Source: Nitrosomonas sp.
GTDB taxonomy: Bacteria > Pseudomonadota > Gammaproteobacteria > Burkholderiales > Nitrosomonadaceae
Direction of reading: 5' to 3'
Length of the DNA stretch: 64,000 nt
Assembly: GCA_016703745.1 (NCBI GenBank)
Contig: JADJBK010000006.1
Coordinates: forward strand, 2,418,001 to 2,482,000
This document shows, piece after piece, positions 33,800-42,595 of the stretch (its first letter is position 1; each line of letters opens with the position of its first letter). The notes beneath the pieces were generated by a model, which did no database searches, had not been told where the DNA came from, and was given only the letters and a program-made list of their open reading frames with translations. The position numbers and the translations under genes were made by a program.

Positions 33800-35329
33800 C
33801 TACAGGTTTTTGCGGGATGCCGAAAATACCATGATGCCACCTGTTAGCAATAGCAGGCCGATCAGACTCAGGACCGGTCCGTTGCCATACCGTACGTACG
33901 GAGTGCTGCCACTGAACCCCTGTACTTCCCCATTTAGCACGCCGGTCGTAAACATTTCCAGCGTTTGTAGCACCTGGCCACGTTCATTTATGATTGCGGT
34001 GACACCTGTATTGGTGGCGCGAAGCATGTAGCGTCCGGTTTCGAGTGCGCGCATTTGCGAAATCTGTAAATGCTGCCAGGGGCCGATTGACTGCCCAAAC
34101 CAGGCGTCGTTGCTGACATTTACCAGTAGTTCGGCTTCGGGTAGTTGCCAGATGATTTCTTCACCAAATACGTCTTCATAACAGATATTGATCGCCACTT
34201 GTCTGCCCGCAAGCTGCATCGGCTGCTGGTTTTTGCTGCCACGGGAAAAATCTGATAATGGGATATTCAGCACCTCGACAATACGCCCAAATACTGGTTT
34301 TAGTGGAATATATTCTCCAAATGGAACCAAATGATGCTTGCGGTATTTTTGTTCGGGTGATGTTCCAAAACTAAACATCGTATTGTAATACTCGCCATCA
34401 GTTGCCCCCCGTTCCACCATACCAATCAGTACATCTCCCTGATTGCGTCGGGCATGATCTGCGAAAATCGATCGATATGAGGCGGGTAATTCTTCGCTGA
34501 ACAATGGAAACGAGATTTCAGGCGTGATGATCAGCTGGGTCGAGCTCTCATTCACCAGCTGCAGGTAAGTCTGCAAAGACGTCAGTGTGTGATCGGGGCG
34601 CCATTTTAGATCCTGCGAAATATTGCCCTGTAGCAGGCTTACCTTGATAGGTTCACCGGATGGCGTAACCCAGCTGACCTGATGTAATCCCCATCCGACT
34701 AACCAGATTGCAATCAGTGGCAGACCAAATTTCCAGTTTCGCCATCGTTCCTGCCAGCAGGCTAGCCATGAAGCGGTCAATACCAGCAAGAAAGAAACGC
34801 CGTATACGCCAATAATTGATGCAAAACCGGATAGCGGACTGGCCGGTGCCTGAGAGTAACCGACTGCCAGCCATGGAAAACCGGTAAATAGCACACCCCG
34901 TAACCATTCACTTAATGTCCAGAGAGCAGCAATGATCCACGGCCAAACCAGTGGTCTGCGCAAAGCAGCAATACTGGCAATACCGGCAGCCAGGCCGGGA
35001 AATAGGGAAAGATAGATGCATAGTAGTATCAGCGCAATGATTGCGAGTGGCGGTGGCATACTTCCAAAATCATGTAGGCTGATGTAGAGCCAGCTTACAC
35101 CCACGCCAAATAATCCCATGGCAAAACTGAAACTGATCAAGATTGTCTGAAAAGAGGAGGTGGTTTGACGCAGTAATATGCTCAGCAATGCCAATGTGAG
35201 CAGTGGTAGCGGATAAAAATAGAGTGGTGCAAAACCTGGCACTGTCAGGACACCAAGCAGACAGGCGGATAAAAGTTTTGAGATGGGTTTCAAATTAGTC
35301 TGGTTAAACAAAAATTCTTGCACCCTCAA
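33800..35329 (-). CDS. lnt: Apolipoprotein N-acyltransferase
   Basis: A 509-residue inner-membrane enzyme: about six to eight N-terminal membrane helices (residues 15-215), then a periplasmic nitrilase-like domain with the Glu-Lys-Cys triad at Glu271 (ITPEISFPLF), Lys331 (KHHLVPFGEY) and Cys383 (ICYEDVFGE), and a final helix. It adds the third acyl chain to lipoproteins, which would include the entericidin at 39341. The frame begins TTG at 35329, with GTG two codons later; no nearby ATG, so the start is provisional. It follows the DUF6164-like gene by 25 nt. Confidence 0.94.
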   Translation of the reverse strand: MRVQEFLFNQTNLKPISKLLSACLLGVLTVPGFAPLYFYPLPLLTLALLSILLRQTTSSFQTILISFSFAMGLFGVGVSWLYISLHDFGSMPPPLAIIALILLCIYLSLFPGLAAGIASIAALRRPLVWPWIIAALWTLSEWLRGVLFTGFPWLAVGYSQAPASPLSGFASIIGVYGVSFLLVLTASWLACWQERWRNWKFGLPLIAIWLVGWGLHQVSWVTPSGEPIKVSLLQGNISQDLKWRPDHTLTSLQTYLQLVNESSTQLIITPEISFPLFSEELPASYRSIFADHARRNQGDVLIGMVERGATDGEYYNTMFSFGTSPEQKYRKHHLVPFGEYIPLKPVFGRIVEVLNIPLSDFSRGSKNQQPMQLAGRQVAINICYEDVFGEEIIWQLPEAELLVNVSNDAWFGQSIGPWQHLQISQMRALETGRYMLRATNTGVTAIINERGQVLQTLEMFTTGVLNGEVQGFSGSTPYVRYGNGPVLSLIGLLLLTGGIMVFSASRKNL

Positions 35330-35354
35330 TTGACTTGGAGATTATCTGATTGAT

Positions 35355-35723
35355 CTACCATTTGCCAAGCTCCACCACAATCTTGACCGGAAGATAAAGC
35401 AATACGATAACAATAAAAATATAGCCTGCAAATACAAGCGGGTTTTCCAGAAAACTATCTCTTAGTGTTTTTTGTTTTCCGGCTTGTTTCAGTCTGGCAT
35501 ATTCTGCACGAATACGTTGGGTGCGTGCTATCTGATAAGCATCCAGCAACTCTTTGGCTTCTGAATAACGTGAGTCATCTTGAAGCCAAAGTGCCGGTAA
35601 TGAAATGCCCCAGTTGCCGGCGGATGTTTCATAGTACTCAATTTGCTTTTCTGTCAGCAGCGCGCGGATCTCATCTGCTTCATCATCTGGTACCCCTCGT
35701 AGTTTAAATAGGAGTTTAGACAT
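35355..35723 (-). CDS. DUF6164-like small membrane protein
   Basis: A 122-residue protein beginning MSKLLFKLRGVPDDEADEIRALL, with a soluble N-terminal part (conserved-looking YETSAGNWGISLPALWL) and one C-terminal membrane helix (about residues 96-116). It resembles a family of short uncharacterised proteobacterial proteins (DUF6164, from memory). Function is unknown. It lies just upstream of lnt on the same strand and is likely co-transcribed with it. Confidence 0.7.
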   Translation of the reverse strand: MSKLLFKLRGVPDDEADEIRALLTEKQIEYYETSAGNWGISLPALWLQDDSRYSEAKELLDAYQIARTQRIRAEYARLKQAGKQKTLRDSFLENPLVFAGYIFIVIVLLYLPVKIVVELGKW

Positions 35724-35775
35724 TGCTGGAGAAAATAATTTATATTGTAGGGTAGAAGTTACGGTAATGTAGATA

Positions 35776-35806
35776 CAACAAAGCCGCCCATAAGGCGGCT
35801 TTGTTG
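35776..35806 (-). terminator. Terminator after rpsI
   Basis: CAACAAAGCCGCC (35776-35788) and GGCGGCTTTGTTG (35794-35806) form a perfect 13-bp stem with a 5-nt loop, 13 nt past the rpsI stop. The arms carry the A and T runs typical of an intrinsic terminator that can work on either strand. Confidence 0.85.
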
Positions 35807-35818
35807 ATGAGACCAGGC

Positions 35819-36211
35819 TTAACGTTTTGAGAATTGCTTGCGTCGGCGAGCTTTGCGGAAGCCAACTTTCTTCCGTTCCACTTCACGTGCATCGCGTGTA
35901 ACAAGCCCAGCCTTCTTTAGAACTGGCTTAAGGGTTTCATCGTAATCAATAAGTGCGCGCGTAATACCGTGGCGAACAGCGCCAGCCTGACCAGATTCAC
36001 CGCCACCATGTATGTTGACCATGATATCAAGGTTATTGGTATTGCCGGTCAGTTCAAGGGGTTGCCGCACCACCATGCGTCCTGTTTCTCGTGAGAAATA
36101 CTCATCTATGGGCTTACGGTTCACGGTAATAATACCTGTTCCAGATTTGATGAAAACTCGTGCGACAGCGCTCTTTCTGCGTCCGGTACCGTAATTATAT
36201 TGGATTGCCAT
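35819..36211 (-). CDS. rpsI: 30S ribosomal protein S9 (uS9)
   Basis: A 130-residue S9. The YGTGRRKSAVARVF start, GGGESGQAGAVRHGITRAL core and the basic C-terminal tail ending KQFSKR, whose last residue contacts P-site tRNA, are all present. It is 14 nt after rplM in the standard L13-S9 pair. Confidence 0.98.
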   Translation of the reverse strand: MAIQYNYGTGRRKSAVARVFIKSGTGIITVNRKPIDEYFSRETGRMVVRQPLELTGNTNNLDIMVNIHGGGESGQAGAVRHGITRALIDYDETLKPVLKKAGLVTRDAREVERKKVGFRKARRRKQFSKR

Positions 36212-36225
36212 AAGTGGTTTGGTTG

Positions 36226-36660
36226 TTATGTATTAATTTCAAGAGATTGTGGTTGTTGAGCGGCGTGGGGATGCGTATTTCCGGCATAAAGTTTCAGTTT
36301 TTTAAGCATGGCGTATCCAAGAGGACCCTTGGGGAGCATGCCCTTAACAGCCTTTTGTAGTGGTCTGTCAGGAAAGCGCGCGTGCATCTTGCGGAAAGTG
36401 GTTTCGTAAATGCCGCCTGGATAACCGCTATGGCGATAATACTTTTTGTCTTCAGCTTTATTTCCTGTCACTCGCAGCTTGTCAACATTGATCACCACAA
36501 TGTAATCGCCCGTATCCACATGCGGCGTATAAATCGGTTTATGTTTTCCGCGCAGGCGGTGGGCGATGGCCGCAGCCAATCTGCCCAAAACTTTGTCGGT
36601 TGCATCAACCACAAACCATTCGTGATTGACTTCATGTGGCTTGGCAGAAAAGGTCTTCAC
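36226..36660 (-). CDS. rplM: 50S ribosomal protein L13 (uL13)
   Basis: A 144-residue L13 with WFVVDATDKVLGRLAAAIAHRLRGKHKPIYTPHVDTGDYIVVIN and the MLPKGPLGYAMLKKLKLYAG signature. It is an early assembly protein of the large subunit. It leads the rplM-rpsI pair, about 28 nt after the predicted transcription start of a near-consensus promoter. Confidence 0.98.
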   Translation of the reverse strand: MKTFSAKPHEVNHEWFVVDATDKVLGRLAAAIAHRLRGKHKPIYTPHVDTGDYIVVINVDKLRVTGNKAEDKKYYRHSGYPGGIYETTFRKMHARFPDRPLQKAVKGMLPKGPLGYAMLKKLKLYAGNTHPHAAQQPQSLEINT

Positions 36661-36695
36661 TACTGATTTTCCTTTGGGTACAAAAATGAAGCGCG

Positions 36696-36724
36696 ATTAT
36701 CAACCAGCACCATGAAAATGTCAA
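36696..36724 (-). promoter_or_regulatory. Sigma70-like promoter of rplM-rpsI
   Basis: On the minus strand TTGACA (36724-36719) is followed after exactly 17 nt by GATAAT (36701-36696). Transcription would begin near 36688, leaving a leader of about 28 nt before the rplM ATG at 36660. A second TTGACA further upstream (36752-36747) has no good -10 partner. Confidence 0.72.
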
Positions 36725-36753
36725 TCTTCTGAAGGAGTCTTGTCAAGCACCCA

Positions 36754-37764
36754 TCAGACAGATCTTAGTCTTTTCAATAAATCGGCAATGTCATCCGGTA
36801 TGGGTGAATTCCACTGCATCCATTGTCCGGTCTGTGGGTGGTTCAGCTCAAGTTGTTGTGCGTGTAACGCCTGTCTTGGAAATTGCAAAATCGTTTCAGC
36901 CAGATGAGCATCGGTTAGGCTGGGAATTTTTCCACCATAGACAGGATCCCCTATTAACGAATGACCAATTGCGCGTAAGTGAACGCGTATTTGGTGCGTA
37001 CGTCCGGTTTCCAGGCTGCAGCGCAGCAGTGTATATGCTGAGAAATTTTCCAGAATATGGTAGTAAGTTCGTGCAGGCTTGCCGTTTTCGATAACCGTCA
37101 TCCGTGTCCGCTGTCTGGGGTGTCTGCCAATGGGCGCATCCACTACCCCATCTTTTTTGATATTACCCAGCACAATTGCCAGGTAATCTCTTTTTACAGA
37201 TCGTTGCTGTAATTGCCTGACTAGGTTGAGCTGTGATTCAATGGTTTTGGCAACAACAAGTAATCCAGATGTTTGCTTATCCAGGCGATGAACAATACCC
37301 GCTCGGGGGACGTGGTTGAGTTGCTCTGCATGATTGAGCAGTGCATTAAGCATGGTGCCCTGCCAGTTGCCGTTTCCCGGGTGAACGACGAGCCCGGCAG
37401 GCTTGTCGATTACCAGCAGCTGATTGTCCTCGTATACAATATTTAGCGGTATCGCTTCAGGATAATGGCAGTGGTTTGCATCGATCAGGTTGGGGAAAAT
37501 CCGGATTTTCTCACCCCCCCATATTTTCTGCCGGGTATTGGCAATCATGCCGTCTATACTGACGCGGTCCTGTTTAATCCATTCTTGCAGCCTGCTGCGT
37601 GACCATTGTGGTAATAAATGAGCCAGGACCTGATCAAGACGCAGGCCAGCAGTGCTTTCGGGAGCATCCAGATCAAGCGTATCGCTATCCCGTTCAGTTG
37701 GCGTGGAAAGTGTTTGCTTTGCGTTATAATTCACGTGGTGAGGTTTGCGTCTGATATGACTCAT
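36754..37764 (-). CDS. rluD: 23S rRNA pseudouridine synthase (RluD family)
   Basis: I start at the ATG at 37764 (MSHIRRKPHHV), giving 336 residues. The frame is open to 37908, but the extra 48 residues have no family similarity and would overlap the leuC start. An S4 RNA-binding domain (GLRLDQVLAHLLPQWSRSRLQEWIKQ) precedes the catalytic domain with HRLDKQTSGLLVVAKT, where the Asp is the nucleophile. RluD-type enzymes modify U1911, U1915 and U1917 of helix 69. The gene is divergent from leuC. Confidence 0.9.
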   Translation of the reverse strand: MSHIRRKPHHVNYNAKQTLSTPTERDSDTLDLDAPESTAGLRLDQVLAHLLPQWSRSRLQEWIKQDRVSIDGMIANTRQKIWGGEKIRIFPNLIDANHCHYPEAIPLNIVYEDNQLLVIDKPAGLVVHPGNGNWQGTMLNALLNHAEQLNHVPRAGIVHRLDKQTSGLLVVAKTIESQLNLVRQLQQRSVKRDYLAIVLGNIKKDGVVDAPIGRHPRQRTRMTVIENGKPARTYYHILENFSAYTLLRCSLETGRTHQIRVHLRAIGHSLIGDPVYGGKIPSLTDAHLAETILQFPRQALHAQQLELNHPQTGQWMQWNSPIPDDIADLLKRLRSV

Positions 37765-37906
37765 TATTTGCTTCGGTTTTTGAAATGGGGCTGGAATTTC
37801 ATTGCTTTTGGCGCGTGGTTGTTCTGAAAAATCCAGGCGACTGTAATCTTCTACTATAAAAGTATTCCTGAAAGTCTGGGTGGTTATCTGGGTTAAAATT
37901 GAAGTC

Positions 37907-39310
37907 ATGAAAACGCTGTACGATAAATTATGGGAAAGTCATGTTGTGCATGCAGAGTCAAGTGGTACTGATGCCACGGTTCTGTTGTACATCGACCGGC
38001 ATTTGGTGCATGAGGTGACAAGTCCGCAGGCATTTGAAAGTTTGAGGATAGCTGGGCGCAGGCCATGGCGAACCGGTTCAATTCTGGCGGTGGCGGATCA
38101 TAATGTTCCAACAACAGATCGCCGGCACGGTATCAGTGATCCCGTATCGCGCTTACAGGTTGAGACGCTCGATCAGAATTGTGATGAATTTGGCATCACT
38201 GAATTCAAGATGGATGATCAGCGCCAGGGAATCGTGCATGTGATTGGGCCGGAGCAAGGTGCTACTTTGCCAGGGATGACTGTGGTTTGTGGAGACTCTC
38301 ACACTAGCACACATGGGGCATTTGCCTGTCTGGCCTTTGGTATTGGTACTTCGGAGGTTGAGCACGTGCTGGCAACGCAGTGTCTTGTGACCAAGAAATC
38401 CAAAGCGATGCAGGTGCTGGTGGAAGGTGTGTTGCCCCCGGGTGTGACTGCTAAAGATATTGCCCTCGCAGTAATTGGCAAAATTGGCACGGCAGGTGGG
38501 AATGGATATGCCATTGAATTTGCTGGTAGTGCAATCCGGGCGCTGAGTATGGAAGGACGCATGACGCTGTGTAATATGGCAATTGAGGCTGGAGCGCGCG
38601 CAGGTATGGTCGCGGTGGATGATGTGACCATCGATTACCTCGGAGATCGACCTTTTGCACCAAAAAATTTGCTATGGGAGCAGGCAGTAGCTTATTGGCG
38701 GACGCTCAGAAGTGATGAAGATGCCTTTTTTGACCAAACGGTAAGATTGGATGCGACCAGGATCAAATCGCAAGTGACGTGGGGGACTTCGCCCGAAATG
38801 GTTGTGCCAGTGGATGGTCGTGTTCCTGTTCCATCCGATATTGCAGATGTGGTCAAGCGAAATGCTGTTATTCGTGCGCTTGAATACATGAATCTGCAGC
38901 CCAATATGCCCATTACGGAAATCTATCTCGACAAAATTTTTATCGGCTCCTGCACCAACTCGCGTATTGAAGATCTGCGTGCGGCGGCAGCGGTGGTGGC
39001 TGGAAAAAAAATCGCTTCCAACATCAAGCTTGCCATGGTTGTGCCGGGATCGGGTCTGGTAAAATCACAAGCCGAGCAGGAAGGGTTAGACAGGGTTTTT
39101 CTGGAGGCAGGATTTGAGTGGCGTGATCCAGGCTGCTCGATGTGCCTGGCTATGAACGAAGACCGATTGAGTCCAGGGGAGCGATGCGCTTCTACTTCCA
39201 ATCGTAATTTTGAAGGCAGGCAGGGTCCAGGTGGAAGAACGCACTTGGTCAGCCCGGTAATGGCAGCGGCAGCGGCTATTGCCGGTCATTTTGTTGATAT
39301 CAGTTCGTAA
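37907..39310 (+). CDS. leuC: 3-isopropylmalate dehydratase large subunit
   Basis: A 467-residue aconitase-family subunit starting MKTLYDKLWESHVV at 37907; an upstream in-frame start at 37880 adds nine unrelated residues. The [4Fe-4S] ligands lie in GSCTNSR and GCSMCLAMN, and CGDSHTSTHGAFA is the catalytic signature. With LeuD it isomerises 2- to 3-isopropylmalate in leucine synthesis. It begins the leuC-entericidin-leuD-leuB-asd series. Confidence 0.97.
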   Translation: MKTLYDKLWESHVVHAESSGTDATVLLYIDRHLVHEVTSPQAFESLRIAGRRPWRTGSILAVADHNVPTTDRRHGISDPVSRLQVETLDQNCDEFGITEFKMDDQRQGIVHVIGPEQGATLPGMTVVCGDSHTSTHGAFACLAFGIGTSEVEHVLATQCLVTKKSKAMQVLVEGVLPPGVTAKDIALAVIGKIGTAGGNGYAIEFAGSAIRALSMEGRMTLCNMAIEAGARAGMVAVDDVTIDYLGDRPFAPKNLLWEQAVAYWRTLRSDEDAFFDQTVRLDATRIKSQVTWGTSPEMVVPVDGRVPVPSDIADVVKRNAVIRALEYMNLQPNMPITEIYLDKIFIGSCTNSRIEDLRAAAAVVAGKKIASNIKLAMVVPGSGLVKSQAEQEGLDRVFLEAGFEWRDPGCSMCLAMNEDRLSPGERCASTSNRNFEGRQGPGGRTHLVSPVMAAAAAIAGHFVDISS

Positions 39311-39340
39311 TTTAATATTCCATTTCGGAGGAGTTTACCC

Positions 39341-39469
39341 ATGAAAAATAACTACTTATTGCTCTCGTTGTTGGTCCTGATGTTATCGCTGTCAGCTTGT
39401 AATACCATGCAGGGTTTGGGTAAGGATGTGCAGCGGGGTGGTGAAGTAATTGAGAAAACAGCGCAGTAA
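39341..39469 (+). CDS. Entericidin-like small lipoprotein
   Basis: A 42-residue frame with a strong GGAGGAG site at 39327-39333. It has a lipoprotein signal with lipobox LSAC (Cys20) and then NTMQGLGKDVQRGGEVIEKTAQ, the entericidin EcnA/EcnB signature. The mature peptide would be a 23-residue lipid-anchored amphipathic helix. In E. coli entericidins form an antidote/toxin pair linked to stationary-phase lysis; only one member is present here. It sits between leuC and leuD, a place seen in other betaproteobacteria. Confidence 0.88.
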   Translation: MKNNYLLLSLLVLMLSLSACNTMQGLGKDVQRGGEVIEKTAQ

Positions 39470-39494
39470 ACCTAAACCGGTTGTGAATGAATAG

Positions 39495-40133
39495 ATGAAG
39501 AAATTCGAGCAGTGTCATGGTCTGGTGGTTCCGCTGGATCGTGCTAATGTTGATACCGACGCCATTATTCCCAAGCAGTTTCTTAAATCAATCAAACGTT
39601 CCGGTTTTGGGCAATATTTGTTTGATGAATGGCGGTTTCTTGATCATGGTGAACCGGGGATGACGGTTGCCCAACGCCAGATCAATCCAGATTTTGTGCT
39701 CAATCAACCAAGATACCGGGGTGCAGAAATTCTGCTCGCGCGCGATAATTTTGGTTGTGGATCCAGCCGTGAGCATGCGCCATGGGCGTTGCAGGATTAT
39801 GGATTCAAAGTCATCATCACCCCCAGTTTTGCCGATATTTTTTTCAATAATTGTTTCAAAATCGGCTTATTGCCGATAGTTCTGGATGAGGCGATTGTAG
39901 ATCGGCTGATCAAGGAAACGGAGGTGACTACTGGCTATCGTTTGCTCGTGGATCTCCATGCGCAGACTGTCTCTACTCCTTCGGGTGAGATTCATCATTT
40001 TGAGTTAGATGCTTTTCGCAAGCATTGTCTGTTGAATGGTCTGGATGAGATTGGGCAAACTTTGCAACATACTGAAAAAATCAAAGACTATGAAAAAAAA
40101 CGGCGGGTGGAGCAGCCCTGGCTATTTTCCTGA
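39495..40133 (+). CDS. leuD: 3-isopropylmalate dehydratase small subunit
   Basis: A 212-residue LeuD with LVVPLDRANVDTDAIIPKQFLK near the N-terminus and FGCGSSREHAPWAL, the swivel-domain signature. It pairs with LeuC. It starts 25 nt after the entericidin gene and ends 15 nt before leuB. Confidence 0.97.
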   Translation: MKKFEQCHGLVVPLDRANVDTDAIIPKQFLKSIKRSGFGQYLFDEWRFLDHGEPGMTVAQRQINPDFVLNQPRYRGAEILLARDNFGCGSSREHAPWALQDYGFKVIITPSFADIFFNNCFKIGLLPIVLDEAIVDRLIKETEVTTGYRLLVDLHAQTVSTPSGEIHHFELDAFRKHCLLNGLDEIGQTLQHTEKIKDYEKKRRVEQPWLFS

Positions 40134-40148
40134 CAAAAGCGAATCAAA

Positions 40149-41222
40149 ATGAAAATTGCATTACTGGCAGGTGATGGCATTGGACCGGAAATCATTGCGC
40201 AGGCTGAGCGAGTGCTGCTCTTTTTTATTGAAGAGGGGCACAAAATCGAGGTTGAACCCGGTTTGCTAGGTGGGTGTGCGGTTGATGTTTTTGGTGAGCC
40301 TTTTCCATCTGCAACGCAACAGTTGGCTGTCGATGCTGATGCGCTTTTATTGGGCGCGGTTGGTGGGCCACGTTACGATTTGTTGCCTCGCAACCAACGC
40401 CCGGAACAGGGATTGTTGTCTATTCGCAAGACTCTGAATCTATTTGCTAATTTACGACCTGTCATGCTGTTTTCTGAACTGGTGAATGCTTCCACGCTAA
40501 AAGCGGAAGTTGTCTCCGGTCTCGATATTCTGATTGTGCGTGAGTTAACGGGCGATATTTATTTTGGACAGCCGCGTGGTATTGAAATCAGGGAAGGTCA
40601 GCGTGTTGGTTTCAATACTATGATTTATTCAGAGTCGGAGATTGCGCGGATAGCGCACGTCGCCTTCCAGGCTGCCCGCCGACGTAGTGGCAGGTTATGC
40701 TCTGTCGATAAAATGAATGTACTGGAATGTACACAACTATGGCGAGATGTTGTCATTGAAACAGCCAAGACTTATCCGGACGTTACGCTTACGCACATGC
40801 TGGTAGATAATGCTGCCATGCAACTGGTGCGGGATCCCGGGCAGTTTGACGTCATAGTGACCGGTAATATTTTTGGCGATATTCTCTCGGATGAGGCATC
40901 CATGTTGACCGGTTCGATCGGCATGCTTCCGTCCGCGTCTCTTGATGAGAATGGCAAGGGGTTATATGAACCGATACATGGATCGGCGCCGGATATTGCC
41001 GGCAAAAATATTGCCAATCCGTTGGCTACAATTTTGTCTGTAGCGATGATGATGCGTTATTCCTTTGCTGAAAATCAGCTGGCTGCCAGAATAGAACATG
41101 CGGTACAGCGGGTATTGGCAGAGGGTTGCCGTACAGCTGACATCTTTGAGCCGGGTAAGCGTAAGGTCGGTACGGTTGAAATGGGTGATGCGGTACTGAG
41201 TCATTTGCGAACAGATTGCTAA
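40149..41222 (+). CDS. leuB: 3-isopropylmalate dehydrogenase
   Basis: A 357-residue beta-decarboxylating dehydrogenase. MKIALLAGDGIGPEI opens the protein; RELTGDIYFGQPRG, the Lys/Asp catalytic region (DKMNVLECTQLWR, VDNAAMQLV) and GNIFGDILSDEASMLTGSIGMLPSASL are conserved. It oxidises 3-isopropylmalate with NAD. It is followed after 122 nt by asd. Confidence 0.97.
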   Translation: MKIALLAGDGIGPEIIAQAERVLLFFIEEGHKIEVEPGLLGGCAVDVFGEPFPSATQQLAVDADALLLGAVGGPRYDLLPRNQRPEQGLLSIRKTLNLFANLRPVMLFSELVNASTLKAEVVSGLDILIVRELTGDIYFGQPRGIEIREGQRVGFNTMIYSESEIARIAHVAFQAARRRSGRLCSVDKMNVLECTQLWRDVVIETAKTYPDVTLTHMLVDNAAMQLVRDPGQFDVIVTGNIFGDILSDEASMLTGSIGMLPSASLDENGKGLYEPIHGSAPDIAGKNIANPLATILSVAMMMRYSFAENQLAARIEHAVQRVLAEGCRTADIFEPGKRKVGTVEMGDAVLSHLRTDC

Positions 41223-41344
41223 AGCTGGTAGTTAAAACTTACGTAATCATCCTTTTTAGGTTCTTCAGAAGACCCATGTTGCGAGTATTTCCCACAGGGT
41301 TACCTATCAATTAAATTAATCACGATACGGGTTCTAATAATCAA

Positions 41345-42457
41345 ATGAAAAGAGTTGGTTTGGTTGGATGGCGAGGGATGGTTGGCTCCGTATTGATGCA
41401 GCGGATGCGGGAAGAAAATGATTTTGATCTGATCGAGCCGATATTTTTTTCGACTTCGCAGGCGGGTGGAGCTGCTCCCGAAATCGGGCGAGCTGCTCCT
41501 CCTCTCAGGAGTGCTTTCGATGTCGATGCGCTACGGAAGATGGATATCATCATTTCCTGCCAAGGCGGTGATTATACTAATGATGTTTTTGGAAAGCTGC
41601 GTGCTGCCGGCTGGGGTGGTTACTGGATTGATGCGGCTTCTACCCTTAGAATGCAGGAAGATGCCGTCATTGTGCTCGATCCGGTCAATCGTTCCGTCAT
41701 TGAGAGTGCTTTGCATCGCGGAGTGAAAAATTTTATTGGGGGGAATTGTACAGTCAGTCTGATGCTGATGGCGGTTGGGGGGTTGTTTGAGCATGATCAG
41801 GTTGAATGGGCAAGTATCATGACTTATCAGGCTGCTTCAGGTGCGGGTGCGCAAAATATGCGTGAATTGCTGACCCAAATGGGGCAGACTTATCAGGTTG
41901 CCAAGGATTTGCTGGAAGATCCAGCATCGAATATTCTGGATATTGATCGCCAGGTTTCACAAAAATTACGTGATCAGAATTTTCCAGCCAAAAACTTTGG
42001 CGTGCCGCTGGCTGGCAGCTTGATTCCATGGATTGATCGTGAAGTTGCGCATGGACAAAGCCGCGAAGAATGGAAAGGCCAGGCTGAAACCAACAAGATA
42101 CTTGATCATGCTGCCAGTCCGATTCCGGTTGATGGTATTTGTGTACGGGTAGGCGCCATGCGCTGCCATTCGCAGGCGTTAACAATTAAACTCAAGCAGG
42201 ATATTCCACTGGATGAGATTGATGACATGATTGCGACAGCTAATGACTGGGTGCGAATCATTCCCAATGAGCGAGAAATTACGACTAAAGAACTCACCCC
42301 GGTTGCTGTAAACGGTAAGCTGGACATTCATGTCGGCCGTATTCGTAAATTAAATATGGGTGGAGAGTATCTATCGGCCTTTACAGTAGGGGATCAGTTG
42401 TTATGGGGTGCGGCAGAACCATTGCGTCGCATGATGCGGATGATTATCAATGAATAA
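41345..42457 (+). CDS. asd: Aspartate-semialdehyde dehydrogenase
   Basis: A 370-residue enzyme of the gammaproteobacterial-type (longer) Asd group. The NADP-binding start is RVGLVGWRGMVGSVLMQRM, the catalytic Cys135 is in GGNCTVSLML, and the substrate His region reads GAMRCHSQALTIKL. It supplies the branch to lysine/diaminopimelate, threonine and methionine. The neighbouring metZ and ilvA also draw on this branch. Confidence 0.96.
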   Translation: MKRVGLVGWRGMVGSVLMQRMREENDFDLIEPIFFSTSQAGGAAPEIGRAAPPLRSAFDVDALRKMDIIISCQGGDYTNDVFGKLRAAGWGGYWIDAASTLRMQEDAVIVLDPVNRSVIESALHRGVKNFIGGNCTVSLMLMAVGGLFEHDQVEWASIMTYQAASGAGAQNMRELLTQMGQTYQVAKDLLEDPASNILDIDRQVSQKLRDQNFPAKNFGVPLAGSLIPWIDREVAHGQSREEWKGQAETNKILDHAASPIPVDGICVRVGAMRCHSQALTIKLKQDIPLDEIDDMIATANDWVRIIPNEREITTKELTPVAVNGKLDIHVGRIRKLNMGGEYLSAFTVGDQLLWGAAEPLRRMMRMIINE

Positions 42458-42595
42458 GTGCAATGATATTTTTACAGAAAATTTTTAAATGGAACCGATA
42501 AATTAAGCTGATTTAAACAATTAATTCTAATTCCATGTGGCATATTTCGGTGTTAGTATCAAAAAATTATTTTGAGAAATATCAGGGGTATATGT

